From Paenibacillus sp. L3-i20 (GTDB lineage Bacteria; Bacillota; Bacilli; Paenibacillales; Paenibacillaceae), in the NCBI RefSeq assembly GCF_022180385.2, contig NZ_BQME02000001.1, forward strand, positions 2,191,678 to 2,255,677: 64,000 nt of DNA. The letters are read 5' to 3'. Made by a program: the position numbers and the translations under genes. Shown in pieces: positions 25,279-31,602 of the stretch. The notes beneath the pieces are model-generated. The model was given only the letters and a program-made list of their open reading frames with translations. It was not told the origin of the DNA and searched no databases. The number at the start of each line of letters is the position of its first letter. The first letter of the stretch is position 1.

Positions 25279-25588
25279 AAGGCCTCTTCCCTTCTTGATG
25301 TCTACTTGAAATTGAGTTGTTTTAGCCAAAGTTATTGTATTAAAAATGCGACTTCAATAATTGATTTCACTTAATAGTGTATAATTATGCAGTCGAGAGT
25401 ATAGAGCATACCATATTCGATACAATTGCAAAAGTATGTTCTAACCAGTGTGAAATATTACCAACTGATTTAGTAGCTGTAGTGCTGGGTTTGAAGGTAT
25501 TGAATAAACATCAACATATTGAAACCTAATAAATTTTTCATGGTATAATTAATGAATAAATAAGATCGTGACGGGAGGAGGGAATGCA
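25279..25588. promoter_or_regulatory. divergent intergenic region between ABC operon and yidC leader
   Basis: No gene is seen. For the rightward unit TTGAAA (25519-25524) and TATAAT (25544-25549) are 19 bp apart, a somewhat long spacing. For the leftward ABC operon several AT-rich -10-like hexamers exist (TACAAT on the minus strand near 25340) without a clear -35. Confidence 0.4.
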
Positions 25589-25927
25589 ATGTTTGAATTA
25601 GAATTGCAGGAATGGATACCTTATCTATTTTCCATTAGTTTGTTATGTACGTTTGTATATGCGTATGCAACACATCTACATGACAAATCGGTAATGACGT
25701 ATGACAGAGCAGCAGTCGAAGAAGTGCGACTAGGCGAATTGCCGCAAGTTATCCATACAATCACTGCAGTTCATAAGTGGCTAATTCGTTACATTAAGCG
25801 CAAAGATGCACCTGATGATGACGAATCGGAGTGTCTGTACTCGTTTGTTTCATGGAAAACAAACAAACGAGGAGGCTATTCATGCCACGTATTCAACATA
25901 TTAAATTCCCTGCCAAAGCACGTTTAA
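25589..25927 (+). CDS. MifM-like regulatory leader peptide upstream of yidC (candidate)
   Basis: This is a 112-codon frame with ATG at 25589 after GGGAGGAGGG. The product has one membrane helix near the N-terminus (residues 10-28, PYLFSISLLCTFVYAYAT), then a charged region with W64-L-I-R-Y-I-K-R-K and, twelve residues on, the acidic cluster D76-D-D-E-S-E81. B. subtilis MifM, the arrest peptide that senses YidC activity, likewise has an N-terminal membrane segment and a critical Trp about 13 residues before the acidic stall sites. The codons of the cluster end 9 bases before a perfect hairpin that adjoins the yidC ribosome binding site. The frame continues past the hairpin and overlaps yidC by 46 bp. 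Regulatory role is inferred from architecture. Confidence 0.6.
   Translation: MFELELQEWIPYLFSISLLCTFVYAYATHLHDKSVMTYDRAAVEEVRLGELPQVIHTITAVHKWLIRYIKRKDAPDDDESECLYSFVSWKTNKRGGYSCHVFNILNSLPKHV
25840..25871 (+). promoter_or_regulatory. hairpin adjoining the yidC ribosome binding site
   Basis: CTCGTTTGTTT (25840-25850) and AAACAAACGAG (25861-25871) form a perfect 11-bp stem with a 10-base loop. The last base is the first G of GGAGG (25871-25875), the yidC ribosome binding site. A ribosome stalled in the acidic cluster of the leader would reach the 5' arm and open it. Confidence 0.7.
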
Positions 25928-26709
25928 TTACTATACTGTTCGTATTTGCTGCGTTATTCATGCTTGGAGGCTGCACGCCAGCTTCGGGAACCATTGATGC
26001 AGAGACGCCTGGAGTATTTAATCATTATGTGATATATCCCTTATCTCAAGTAATTGGATGGACGGCAGGATTGTTTCATAATAATTTCGGTATCGCAATT
26101 ATAGTTATTACCATTGCTATAAGAATTGTATTATTCCCATTAATGCTTAAGCAGTACCGTTCTCAGCAAGCTATGAAAGTGAAGATGACGGCTCTAAAGC
26201 CGGAGCTTAAGGAATTAGAAGCGAAATATAAAGGTAAAGAGGACGCAGCATCAGTGACGAAGCGCCAAGAAGAGATGATGCAGTTATATGCGAAGCATCA
26301 AGTGAATCCTCTTGCGATGGGTTGTCTTCCGATGCTCATTCAATTACCGATTCTAACAGGACTATATTCAGCGATTCGATTAACTCCTGAGCTTGCATCG
26401 CATTCTTTTCTTTGGTTTAAGCTGGGAGAGCCAGATATTCTTCTGCCGATTATAGCTGCGGTTGTCTATTTCATACAGTTCAAAGTGTCCCAGCGTGGGG
26501 CAGATTCGGATCAACCAAAGCAACTTGCGATGCTTGGATATTTGTCTCCAATACTTATGGGAGTATTCGCGCTTTGGGCGCCAGCTGCTATATCGTTATA
26601 TTGGGTTACTGGTGGTCTATTCATGATTGCACAGTCGTACTTGTTGGGTAAGTTATATCCTAATAACGTTTCGCCTTCAGTGACGAAGCCAGTAAGTAGT
26701 CAATCTTGA
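25882..26709 (+). CDS. yidC: YidC/Oxa1-family membrane protein insertase (lipoprotein form)
   Basis: This 275-residue insertase has a lipoprotein signal (FMLGGCTP, lipidated Cys near residue 29), typical of Gram-positive YidC paralogues. The five-helix core follows: NNFGIAIIVITIAIRIVLFPLMLKQY (read as NNFGIAIIVITIAIR then VLFPLM), with the conserved positively charged Arg of the hydrophilic groove, a cytoplasmic coiled region with MMQLYAKHQVNPLAMGCLP, and C-terminal PAAISLYWVTGGLF. It inserts small membrane proteins with or without Sec. ATG at 25882 follows GGAGGCTATTC. The upstream leader and hairpin suggest it is the inducible paralogue, like YqjG/YidC2. Confidence 0.93.
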   Translation: MPRIQHIKFPAKARLITILFVFAALFMLGGCTPASGTIDAETPGVFNHYVIYPLSQVIGWTAGLFHNNFGIAIIVITIAIRIVLFPLMLKQYRSQQAMKVKMTALKPELKELEAKYKGKEDAASVTKRQEEMMQLYAKHQVNPLAMGCLPMLIQLPILTGLYSAIRLTPELASHSFLWFKLGEPDILLPIIAAVVYFIQFKVSQRGADSDQPKQLAMLGYLSPILMGVFALWAPAAISLYWVTGGLFMIAQSYLLGKLYPNNVSPSVTKPVSSQS

Positions 26710-26747
26710 AGGGTTTAAAATATTGTTCGATAAGAGGGAGAATGAAG

Positions 26748-27482
26748 ATGATTCATATATTTCCTGCATCGGAGCGACATATGACAGATCTAGGCTGGCT
26801 GCGCAGCCAGCCGCTCTATTCATTTGGAGATTATCAGGACGCAGAGCGCAACGGCTTTGGTGTTATGCGCGTTTGCAATGATGATTATTTGGCACCGGGA
26901 AGAGGTTTTGGTGCTCATCCTCATAGTGATATGGAGATCGTATCTATCGTTCTGAATGGCAGCATTAGACACGAAGATAATTTAGGAAATACTGTCGTGA
27001 CGGAATTCGGAGAAGTACAGCGAATGTCGGCGGGCAGCGGTGTCATTCATACAGAGTTTAATGCGTCGGAAACGGAAGAAATGCGCTTGTTGCAGCTATG
27101 GTTTATGCCACGGGAGCGTGGACTTGCGCCGAACTATGAAGCTAAGCAGTTTAATCTGGATGGGCTTATTAACGAATTGCTTCCAGTCGTAACTGGAAAC
27201 GCTGCTGGAGAACGAGTACAAGGAGAGATTGCATCCATTAATCAGGACTTAACGATCTATTTAAGCAAGCTTGAAGCGGGTAAGTCGCTGGTTGCTGAAA
27301 CAAAGCCTGGGCGAAAGCTGTTTCTCTATACGATTGAAGGCAGCATTGGCGCAGCGAATAAATTAGCCGAGGATGATCTAGATTTGCTTGCAACGGGCGA
27401 TACTGCACATATCGAAGATACGACAGAACTCACCCTTACAGCGGTGGAAGATACTTTTTTTATGTTAATTGATTTGCCGTAG
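26748..27482 (+). CDS. pirin-family bicupin (YhhW/YhaK-like)
   Basis: This 244-residue protein has the bicupin pirin fold. The first cupin carries the metal-site pattern GFGAHPHSDMEIVSIVLNG, then E..Q.MSAGSGVIHTEFN; the His-x-His and later His/Glu residues are present. The second cupin is degenerate. Relatives such as YhhW act as quercetin 2,3-dioxygenases in vitro, but the cell role is unknown. Two ATGs (26742 and 26748) are possible, and the second has better spacing from GAGGGAG. Confidence 0.9.
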   Translation: MIHIFPASERHMTDLGWLRSQPLYSFGDYQDAERNGFGVMRVCNDDYLAPGRGFGAHPHSDMEIVSIVLNGSIRHEDNLGNTVVTEFGEVQRMSAGSGVIHTEFNASETEEMRLLQLWFMPRERGLAPNYEAKQFNLDGLINELLPVVTGNAAGERVQGEIASINQDLTIYLSKLEAGKSLVAETKPGRKLFLYTIEGSIGAANKLAEDDLDLLATGDTAHIEDTTELTLTAVEDTFFMLIDLP

Positions 27483-27509
27483 TAGAGCTTGCATTGGGGG
27501 TTAGCACAT

Positions 27510-27836
27510 ATGAAGCAAACGTTGCTGGTAAAACATGCGGTGAGCGGCCGAATGTTTTTTGATTCCAAGACTCAACATGTTGCCTATACTCTAACTGAAC
27601 AAGGTGATGGGTGGCTGCTGGAGATCGAATCGCCAAAAGATGAGAAGGTAGAAGCGCTCATACAGGTTAAGGAAGAGCTTAATGTGTTTATCTTCACAAC
27701 CTATGAGGATCAGCCTACACTGAAGACTTGGTATTATGTGAAGGATGGACCAGTACAATATGACATAGACAGGGAGCGTCTTGTCATATACGCCCATTCT
27801 CGAATCGAATATTATCCGCATGAATATGCGCAATGA
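27510..27836 (+). CDS. hypothetical protein, 108 residues
   Basis: This small soluble protein opens MKQTLLVKHAVSGRMFFDSK and ends with YYPHEYAQ; beta-strand-rich sequence with several Tyr and Trp. No family is recognised. GGGGGTTAGCACAT precedes the ATG at 27510, and the gap from the pirin gene is 27 bp, so the two genes probably share a transcript that ends at the hairpin after this gene. Confidence 0.65.
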   Translation: MKQTLLVKHAVSGRMFFDSKTQHVAYTLTEQGDGWLLEIESPKDEKVEALIQVKEELNVFIFTTYEDQPTLKTWYYVKDGPVQYDIDRERLVIYAHSRIEYYPHEYAQ

Positions 27837-27841
27837 ACCAA

Positions 27842-27873
27842 AAGAGGCTTCGCCATTACAGCGGTGAAGCCTC
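27842..27873 (+). terminator. terminator after the pirin operon
   Basis: AGAGGCTTCGCC pairs with GGTGAAGCCTCT (one G-U, one mismatch) around a short loop, followed by TCTGTCGTTTT. It is also positioned to end the minus-strand microprotein transcript. Confidence 0.6.
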
Positions 27874-27906
27874 TTCTGTCGTTTTGGGCTAATTGTTTGT
27901 ATTATG

Positions 27907-28035
27907 TTATTTGTTTGTACTGTGTTGTTTGGTGGATAACCCCTTCGCAGGAGTGCCGTGTCCGAAGCGACGTTTGTTGCGTTCCGCTTTTTGTTGTGTA
28001 TCTTTAACCTTGTCAACGAAGTCTTCTGTACTCAT
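27907..28035 (-). CDS. 42-residue basic microprotein
   Basis: AGGAGGTGAGAAATT leads to the ATG at 28035. The product opens MSTEDFVDKVKDTQQKAERN and continues KRRFGHGTPAKGLSTKQHSTNK in two parts, strongly basic in the second half. The perfect ribosome binding site and protein-like sequence support it. Small basic proteins of this size in spore-formers are often spore proteins, but no match is recognised, so no function is claimed. Open frames on the opposite strand here lack ribosome sites. Confidence 0.65.
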   Translation of the reverse strand: MSTEDFVDKVKDTQQKAERNKRRFGHGTPAKGLSTKQHSTNK

Positions 28036-28368
28036 AATTTCTCACCTCCTATACTCAACTATCCCCCAGTTGTGTCTGATCAATTCTTAACGCGTACACA
28101 CAAAACGAACATCGTTTGCCTTATCTGGGTGAACATGGTACAATAACTGAAATTTGAAAACATTATCCTGTTGTTGTGAAAGGCAACAGAGCCGCATAGA
28201 CAAAAGCTGCCCTTGGACCTCGTGTTTAAGGCAGTTTTCCGTTTTGGATTAAAAAAGCGGCACTGTTAGTCCTCAATGCAGCGGGAAGGGATCACTTTTA
28301 TTTCTGAGATGCAGACGTATGACGACTCCTTGTGTTACACGTTTGCGCTAGTGCTAAGGAGGCTGACC
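28036..28368 (+). promoter_or_regulatory. promoter and long 5' leader of ydjO
   Basis: TTGCCT (28116-28121) and TACAAT (28139-28144) are 17 bp apart, giving a start near 28151 and a leader of about 218 bases. It contains CTGTTG/CAACAG and CTGCC/GGCAG hairpin arms. Long structured leaders are a feature of cold-shock mRNAs, which fits the cold-inducible YdjO family. No gene is seen in the stretch. Confidence 0.5.
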
Positions 28369-28575
28369 ATGTACAATCGTAAAAAACCGCTAGAGGAAAT
28401 TCCACAGGAAAACACGAAGGTATGGACATGCGAAACTGAGGGCTGCAACAGCTGGATGAGAGATAACTTTTCATTCGAGCAAGTCCCGAATTGCATCATG
28501 TGTGACGCGCCGATGGTAAGCGGCGAGCGAATGCTCCCGACTTTGGTTAACACCACGGCAGAATTAAAGAGCTGA
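28369..28575 (+). CDS. ydjO: cold-inducible YdjO-family zinc-ribbon protein
   Basis: This 68-residue protein has four cysteines in two pairs: WTCETEGCNSWMRDNF (C-x4-C) and PNCIMCDAPM (C-x2-C), a small zinc ribbon. Length and pattern (basic start, W.C....CN.W.R.NF, C..C...M..G.R) match B. subtilis YdjO, described as cold-inducible. The ATG at 28369 follows AAGGAGGC. A long 5' leader suggests post-transcriptional control by temperature. The molecular role is unknown. Confidence 0.85.
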   Translation: MYNRKKPLEEIPQENTKVWTCETEGCNSWMRDNFSFEQVPNCIMCDAPMVSGERMLPTLVNTTAELKS

Positions 28576-28589
28576 TCGAATATACATGC

Positions 28590-28626
28590 AACCCTGCGAG
28601 CGCGGCTAACCCCGCCAGCAGGGTTG
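28590..28626 (+). terminator. hairpin after ydjO
   Basis: AACCCTGC pairs with GCAGGGTT over 8 bp with an inner GCGG/CCGC stem. The following T run is weak (TGTTCTGCGTTT), so termination may be partial. Confidence 0.5.
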
Positions 28627-28713
28627 TTCTGCGTTTACAGCCTATCGTGACAGGTGGGAGATATGGTACACTATGGGAACAAATGTTCTTTGGCGATGCC
28701 TGAAGGAGAGGTT

Positions 28714-31164
28714 ATGACGGATACATACACGGTTAATTTATCGGTTAGGCATCTTGTTGAATATGTATACCGGAGCGGCAGTATTGATGCGCGACTTCAG
28801 TCGGTTGATGCGATGCACGAAGGAACGAAGGCACATCTGCGTGTACAAGGGAATTACGGTGACGGTGATCAGCGTGAAGTTTATTTGAAGGCAGATATCG
28901 CATGGGGAGATCTGTTGTTTGCATTGGATGGGCGCTGCGATGGCTTGCTTGCAACAGAGCCAGTTCCAACGATTGACGAGATCAAGTCGAGTCGGGGAGA
29001 TCTAGTTCGTATTAAGGAAGAGCAAGGTTACGCAGTTCACTGGGCTCAAGCTTGGTTCTATGCGTATATGTACGCCAAGCAAACGGGAACTGAAGCCATG
29101 AGAGTCCAACTGACGTATGTACAGACGGGGACGGGGGAAGAGATTAGATTCGTTCGGGAAGCAAGTTTTGAAGAGCTCGAGTGTGATGTTTTGGAAATGG
29201 TAGCACGTTACGCCCCATATGCGCAGTTACGGAAGAATCATCAGGAGCAGAGAGATGTCAGTATCGCTGAGTTGCCATTCCCTTTTGAATCTTATCGAGC
29301 GGGCCAGAGAAAACTTGCGGGGGCTGTGTACAAAACAATTGATGAAGGTGTTTCTTTATTTGCACGAGCCCCGACGGGCATTGGCAAAACAGTATCGACA
29401 ACGTACCCGGCCATTAAGGCGATCGGAAGCGGGGTGTTGCAACGAATATATTATTTAACCGCTCGGACGACTACACGTGCAGCCGCTGAGGATGCGCTTA
29501 TACTTATGAAGTCACAGGGACTTCGGATACATGCGGTGACAATAACAGCGAAGGATAAAATATGCTTCCAGGAAGAAACTCGCTGTGAAAGGGAGAGCTG
29601 TTCATTCGCAGACGGCTATTATGACCGAATTAATGGAGCAGTGTTGGATATTTTTGAACATGAAACAATAATGACACGAGCTGTCATTGAACAATATGCA
29701 CGAAAGCATAGTGTCTGCCCGTTTGAATTTTCATTGGATCTCTCTTACGGAGCAGATATCGTTATTTGCGATTATAATTATGTGTTTGATCCACGTATTT
29801 CGTTCAAACGGCAATATGCGGAAGGGAAGAAACGGACGGCGCTGCTCATAGACGAAGCTCATAATTTAGTTGATCGAGCCCGGGAGATGTATTCGGGGGA
29901 GTTAATGAAAGCACCGTTTCTTTCGATGCAAAGAGAACTGAAAGGTAGACATAAGAGCGCTTATTTGGCTGCTAAAGCGGTAAATGATAATTTTATTGCT
30001 CAGCGTAAGCTACTCGGAGAATCGACCCAATCGGTGGATCATAACTTGCCAGAAGAGCTTGTTGCGTTAGTGGAAGCATTCGCCGCAGAAGTGGAGAAGC
30101 TTCTTGAATCAGGCGTGGTGTTGGGTGGTATCACCGAAACTAATGCTAGTGAGATTGTTTTACAAACCGGTGATTTATTTGCTCAAACTGAGGGGACAGT
30201 TGGTCATATCCCCGATACACCAGAAGTGAATCAAAAGCGTGTAAATAGCAGTCAACTTCTTGATATTTACTATGGTGCGCAGCAGTTTCTTAGAGCAGCC
30301 AAAGTTTACGATGAGCGCTTTGTCACGTTGACGGAGCTGACTAGAAAAGATATGAGAGTGAAGCTGCAATGCCTTGACCCTTCAAGTCTGCTTGGCCAGA
30401 TGGGAAAGGGCTACCGCTCGCATATTTACTTCTCGGCGACGTTGACGCCGCTGAGATACTATATGGACATGCTTGGCGGAAGGGAACAGGACTATACATT
30501 ATCTCTCCCATCGCCGTTTTCTCGGGATCAGCTTAAAGTTGCGATACACCCACTGTCCACTAGATTTGCGGATCGGGGAGATTCTTATGTGCCAATCGCA
30601 GAGCTGATTCAACAGTCAGTGCAAGCAAGGCGAGGAAATTATTTTGTGTTTTTCCCTTCCTATGCTTACATGAATGCTGTTCACGAAGCATATATAGAGT
30701 TATTAGGAAAGCTTGCGGGGGAGTCCTCTGACGAGGATGTTCAGGTGCTGCTTCAGCGGACGGATATGAGCGAAGCGGAGCGTGACGAGTTTCTATCCGC
30801 CTTTCAGCCAGACAATAAGCGAACGTTAATCGGCTTTGCTGTAATGGGAGGCATCTTCTCGGAGGGAGTCGACTTGCCGGGAGATCGACTAATTGGGGTT
30901 GTTATCGTCGGAGTAGGATTACCGCAGCTTGGTATAGAACGCAATACGCTGAGAGATTATTATCAGAAGCAAGGCCATAATGGCTTTGACTATGCATATG
31001 TCATTCCAGGAATGAACAAAGTGTTGCAAGCTGGAGGTCGCCTCATTCGCTCTGAGAAGGATAGCGGTACGCTTCTTCTGATTGATGATCGTTATTTGCA
31101 AGGAGCTTACCTGCGATTGTTGCCAGAGGAATGGTTGCCGCTGGTAGAGAATGATTTAAACTGA
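28714..31164 (+). CDS. RecB/Cas4-type nuclease fused to DinG/XPD-type Fe-S helicase
   Basis: This is an 816-residue protein. Residues about 15-120 carry a PD-(D/E)xK nuclease site (D76 in LDGRCDGLL, E89 and K91 in DEIKSS, Q112-x3-Y116), as in RecB/Cas4 domains. From about 190 it is a superfamily 2 helicase of the XPD/DinG group: Walker A ARAPTGIGKT (219-226), Fe-S cluster cysteines in KICFQEETRCERESC and HSVCPFE, DEAH in LLIDEAHNL, and C-terminal motifs with FSATLTPL, GGIFSEGVDLPG and QAGGRLIRSEKD. A 5'-3' DNA helicase-nuclease for repair or foreign DNA processing is inferred. The ATG at 28714 follows AAGGAGAGG. Confidence 0.88.
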   Translation: MTDTYTVNLSVRHLVEYVYRSGSIDARLQSVDAMHEGTKAHLRVQGNYGDGDQREVYLKADIAWGDLLFALDGRCDGLLATEPVPTIDEIKSSRGDLVRIKEEQGYAVHWAQAWFYAYMYAKQTGTEAMRVQLTYVQTGTGEEIRFVREASFEELECDVLEMVARYAPYAQLRKNHQEQRDVSIAELPFPFESYRAGQRKLAGAVYKTIDEGVSLFARAPTGIGKTVSTTYPAIKAIGSGVLQRIYYLTARTTTRAAAEDALILMKSQGLRIHAVTITAKDKICFQEETRCERESCSFADGYYDRINGAVLDIFEHETIMTRAVIEQYARKHSVCPFEFSLDLSYGADIVICDYNYVFDPRISFKRQYAEGKKRTALLIDEAHNLVDRAREMYSGELMKAPFLSMQRELKGRHKSAYLAAKAVNDNFIAQRKLLGESTQSVDHNLPEELVALVEAFAAEVEKLLESGVVLGGITETNASEIVLQTGDLFAQTEGTVGHIPDTPEVNQKRVNSSQLLDIYYGAQQFLRAAKVYDERFVTLTELTRKDMRVKLQCLDPSSLLGQMGKGYRSHIYFSATLTPLRYYMDMLGGREQDYTLSLPSPFSRDQLKVAIHPLSTRFADRGDSYVPIAELIQQSVQARRGNYFVFFPSYAYMNAVHEAYIELLGKLAGESSDEDVQVLLQRTDMSEAERDEFLSAFQPDNKRTLIGFAVMGGIFSEGVDLPGDRLIGVVIVGVGLPQLGIERNTLRDYYQKQGHNGFDYAYVIPGMNKVLQAGGRLIRSEKDSGTLLLIDDRYLQGAYLRLLPEEWLPLVENDLN

Positions 31165-31173
31165 TTTACAAGG

Positions 31174-31202
31174 TTGACAGTTTTTTCTTGTGATGGTAAA
31201 GT
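31174..31202 (+). promoter_or_regulatory. promoter of leader ORF and ABC exporter operon
   Basis: TTGACA (31174-31179) and TAAAGT (31197-31202) are exactly 17 bp apart and lie 39 bp before the leader ORF start. Confidence 0.65.
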
Positions 31203-31241
31203 GACAAATAGATTTCACAATTGGAAAGGGGGATTACGTCG

Positions 31242-31388
31242 ATGATTAATTTCAATGGAATGAACAATAACGAAGTGACTATGAATGTAATGGACGCCAA
31301 CGAGTTCCGTGTTAACGGGATCACTAACATTATGTTTAATCGTCATCGTTTTCATCATAATAACGTAATCCATCCGTGCGATTTCTAA
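31242..31388 (+). CDS. 48-residue leader peptide (BmrB-like) of ABC exporter operon
   Basis: AAAGGGGGATTA precedes the ATG at 31242. The peptide is rich in Asn (10 of 48) and His and begins MINFNGMNNNEVTMNVMDAN. Its last codons contain AACGTAATCC (31362-31371), complementary to the 5' arm of the terminator 30 bases beyond its stop. In B. subtilis the BmrCD exporter is preceded by the leader bmrB, whose translation controls attenuation. The same gene order and an evident antiterminator make this the likely equivalent. Sequence identity to BmrB was not tested. Confidence 0.7.
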   Translation: MINFNGMNNNEVTMNVMDANEFRVNGITNIMFNRHRFHHNNVIHPCDF

Positions 31389-31436
31389 CTTTGATCATTA
31401 GGGTACTACCCGATATCAAAGGCGCAGGATTACGTT
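31362..31436 (+). promoter_or_regulatory. antiterminator pairing in the ABC exporter leader
   Basis: AACGTAATCC (31362-31371) is a perfect complement of GGATTACGTT (31427-31436). After a 5-base bulge TGCG (31377-31380) also pairs with CGCA (31423-31426). This helix excludes the terminator stem. A ribosome reaching the end of the leader ORF would cover the first arm and favour termination; an early stall would free it and allow readthrough. Confidence 0.7.
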
Positions 31437-31457
31437 TCCGTAATCATGCGCCTTTTC
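31418..31457 (+). terminator. regulated terminator 1 in ABC exporter leader
   Basis: AAAGGCGCA-x-GATTACG (31418-31434) pairs with CGTAATC-x-TGCGCCTTT (31439-31455) around loop TTTC, a 16-bp stem with one mismatch, followed by T and CTGT. Confidence 0.85.
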
Positions 31458-31518
31458 TGTACTTTGGATTGGTTGCTCCGTTTCTATAGCGGAGGAATGC
31501 CAATTTTCAGTCTGATGA

Positions 31519-31550
31519 AGCGTGTCGTTACGGCGACACGCTTTTTTGTA
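31519..31550 (+). terminator. terminator 2 in ABC exporter leader
   Basis: AGCGTGTCG-TTACGG-CGACACGCT is a perfect 9-bp stem followed by TTTTTT. It lies between terminator 1 and bmrC. A separate stem (ATTGG..CTCCG with CGGAG..CCAAT, 31468-31504) precedes it; no competing antiterminator was clear by eye. Confidence 0.8.
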
Positions 31551-31602
31551 TGTTGTAAAAAAATAGTCATGTGGATGGCAATGGAAGGTGTGATAGAGGA
31601 AT

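Noticed and set aside
27591-28016. Minus-strand frame of 141 codons
   Set aside because: It covers most of a plus-strand gene and a terminator and runs out of frame through the basic microprotein; no ribosome site.
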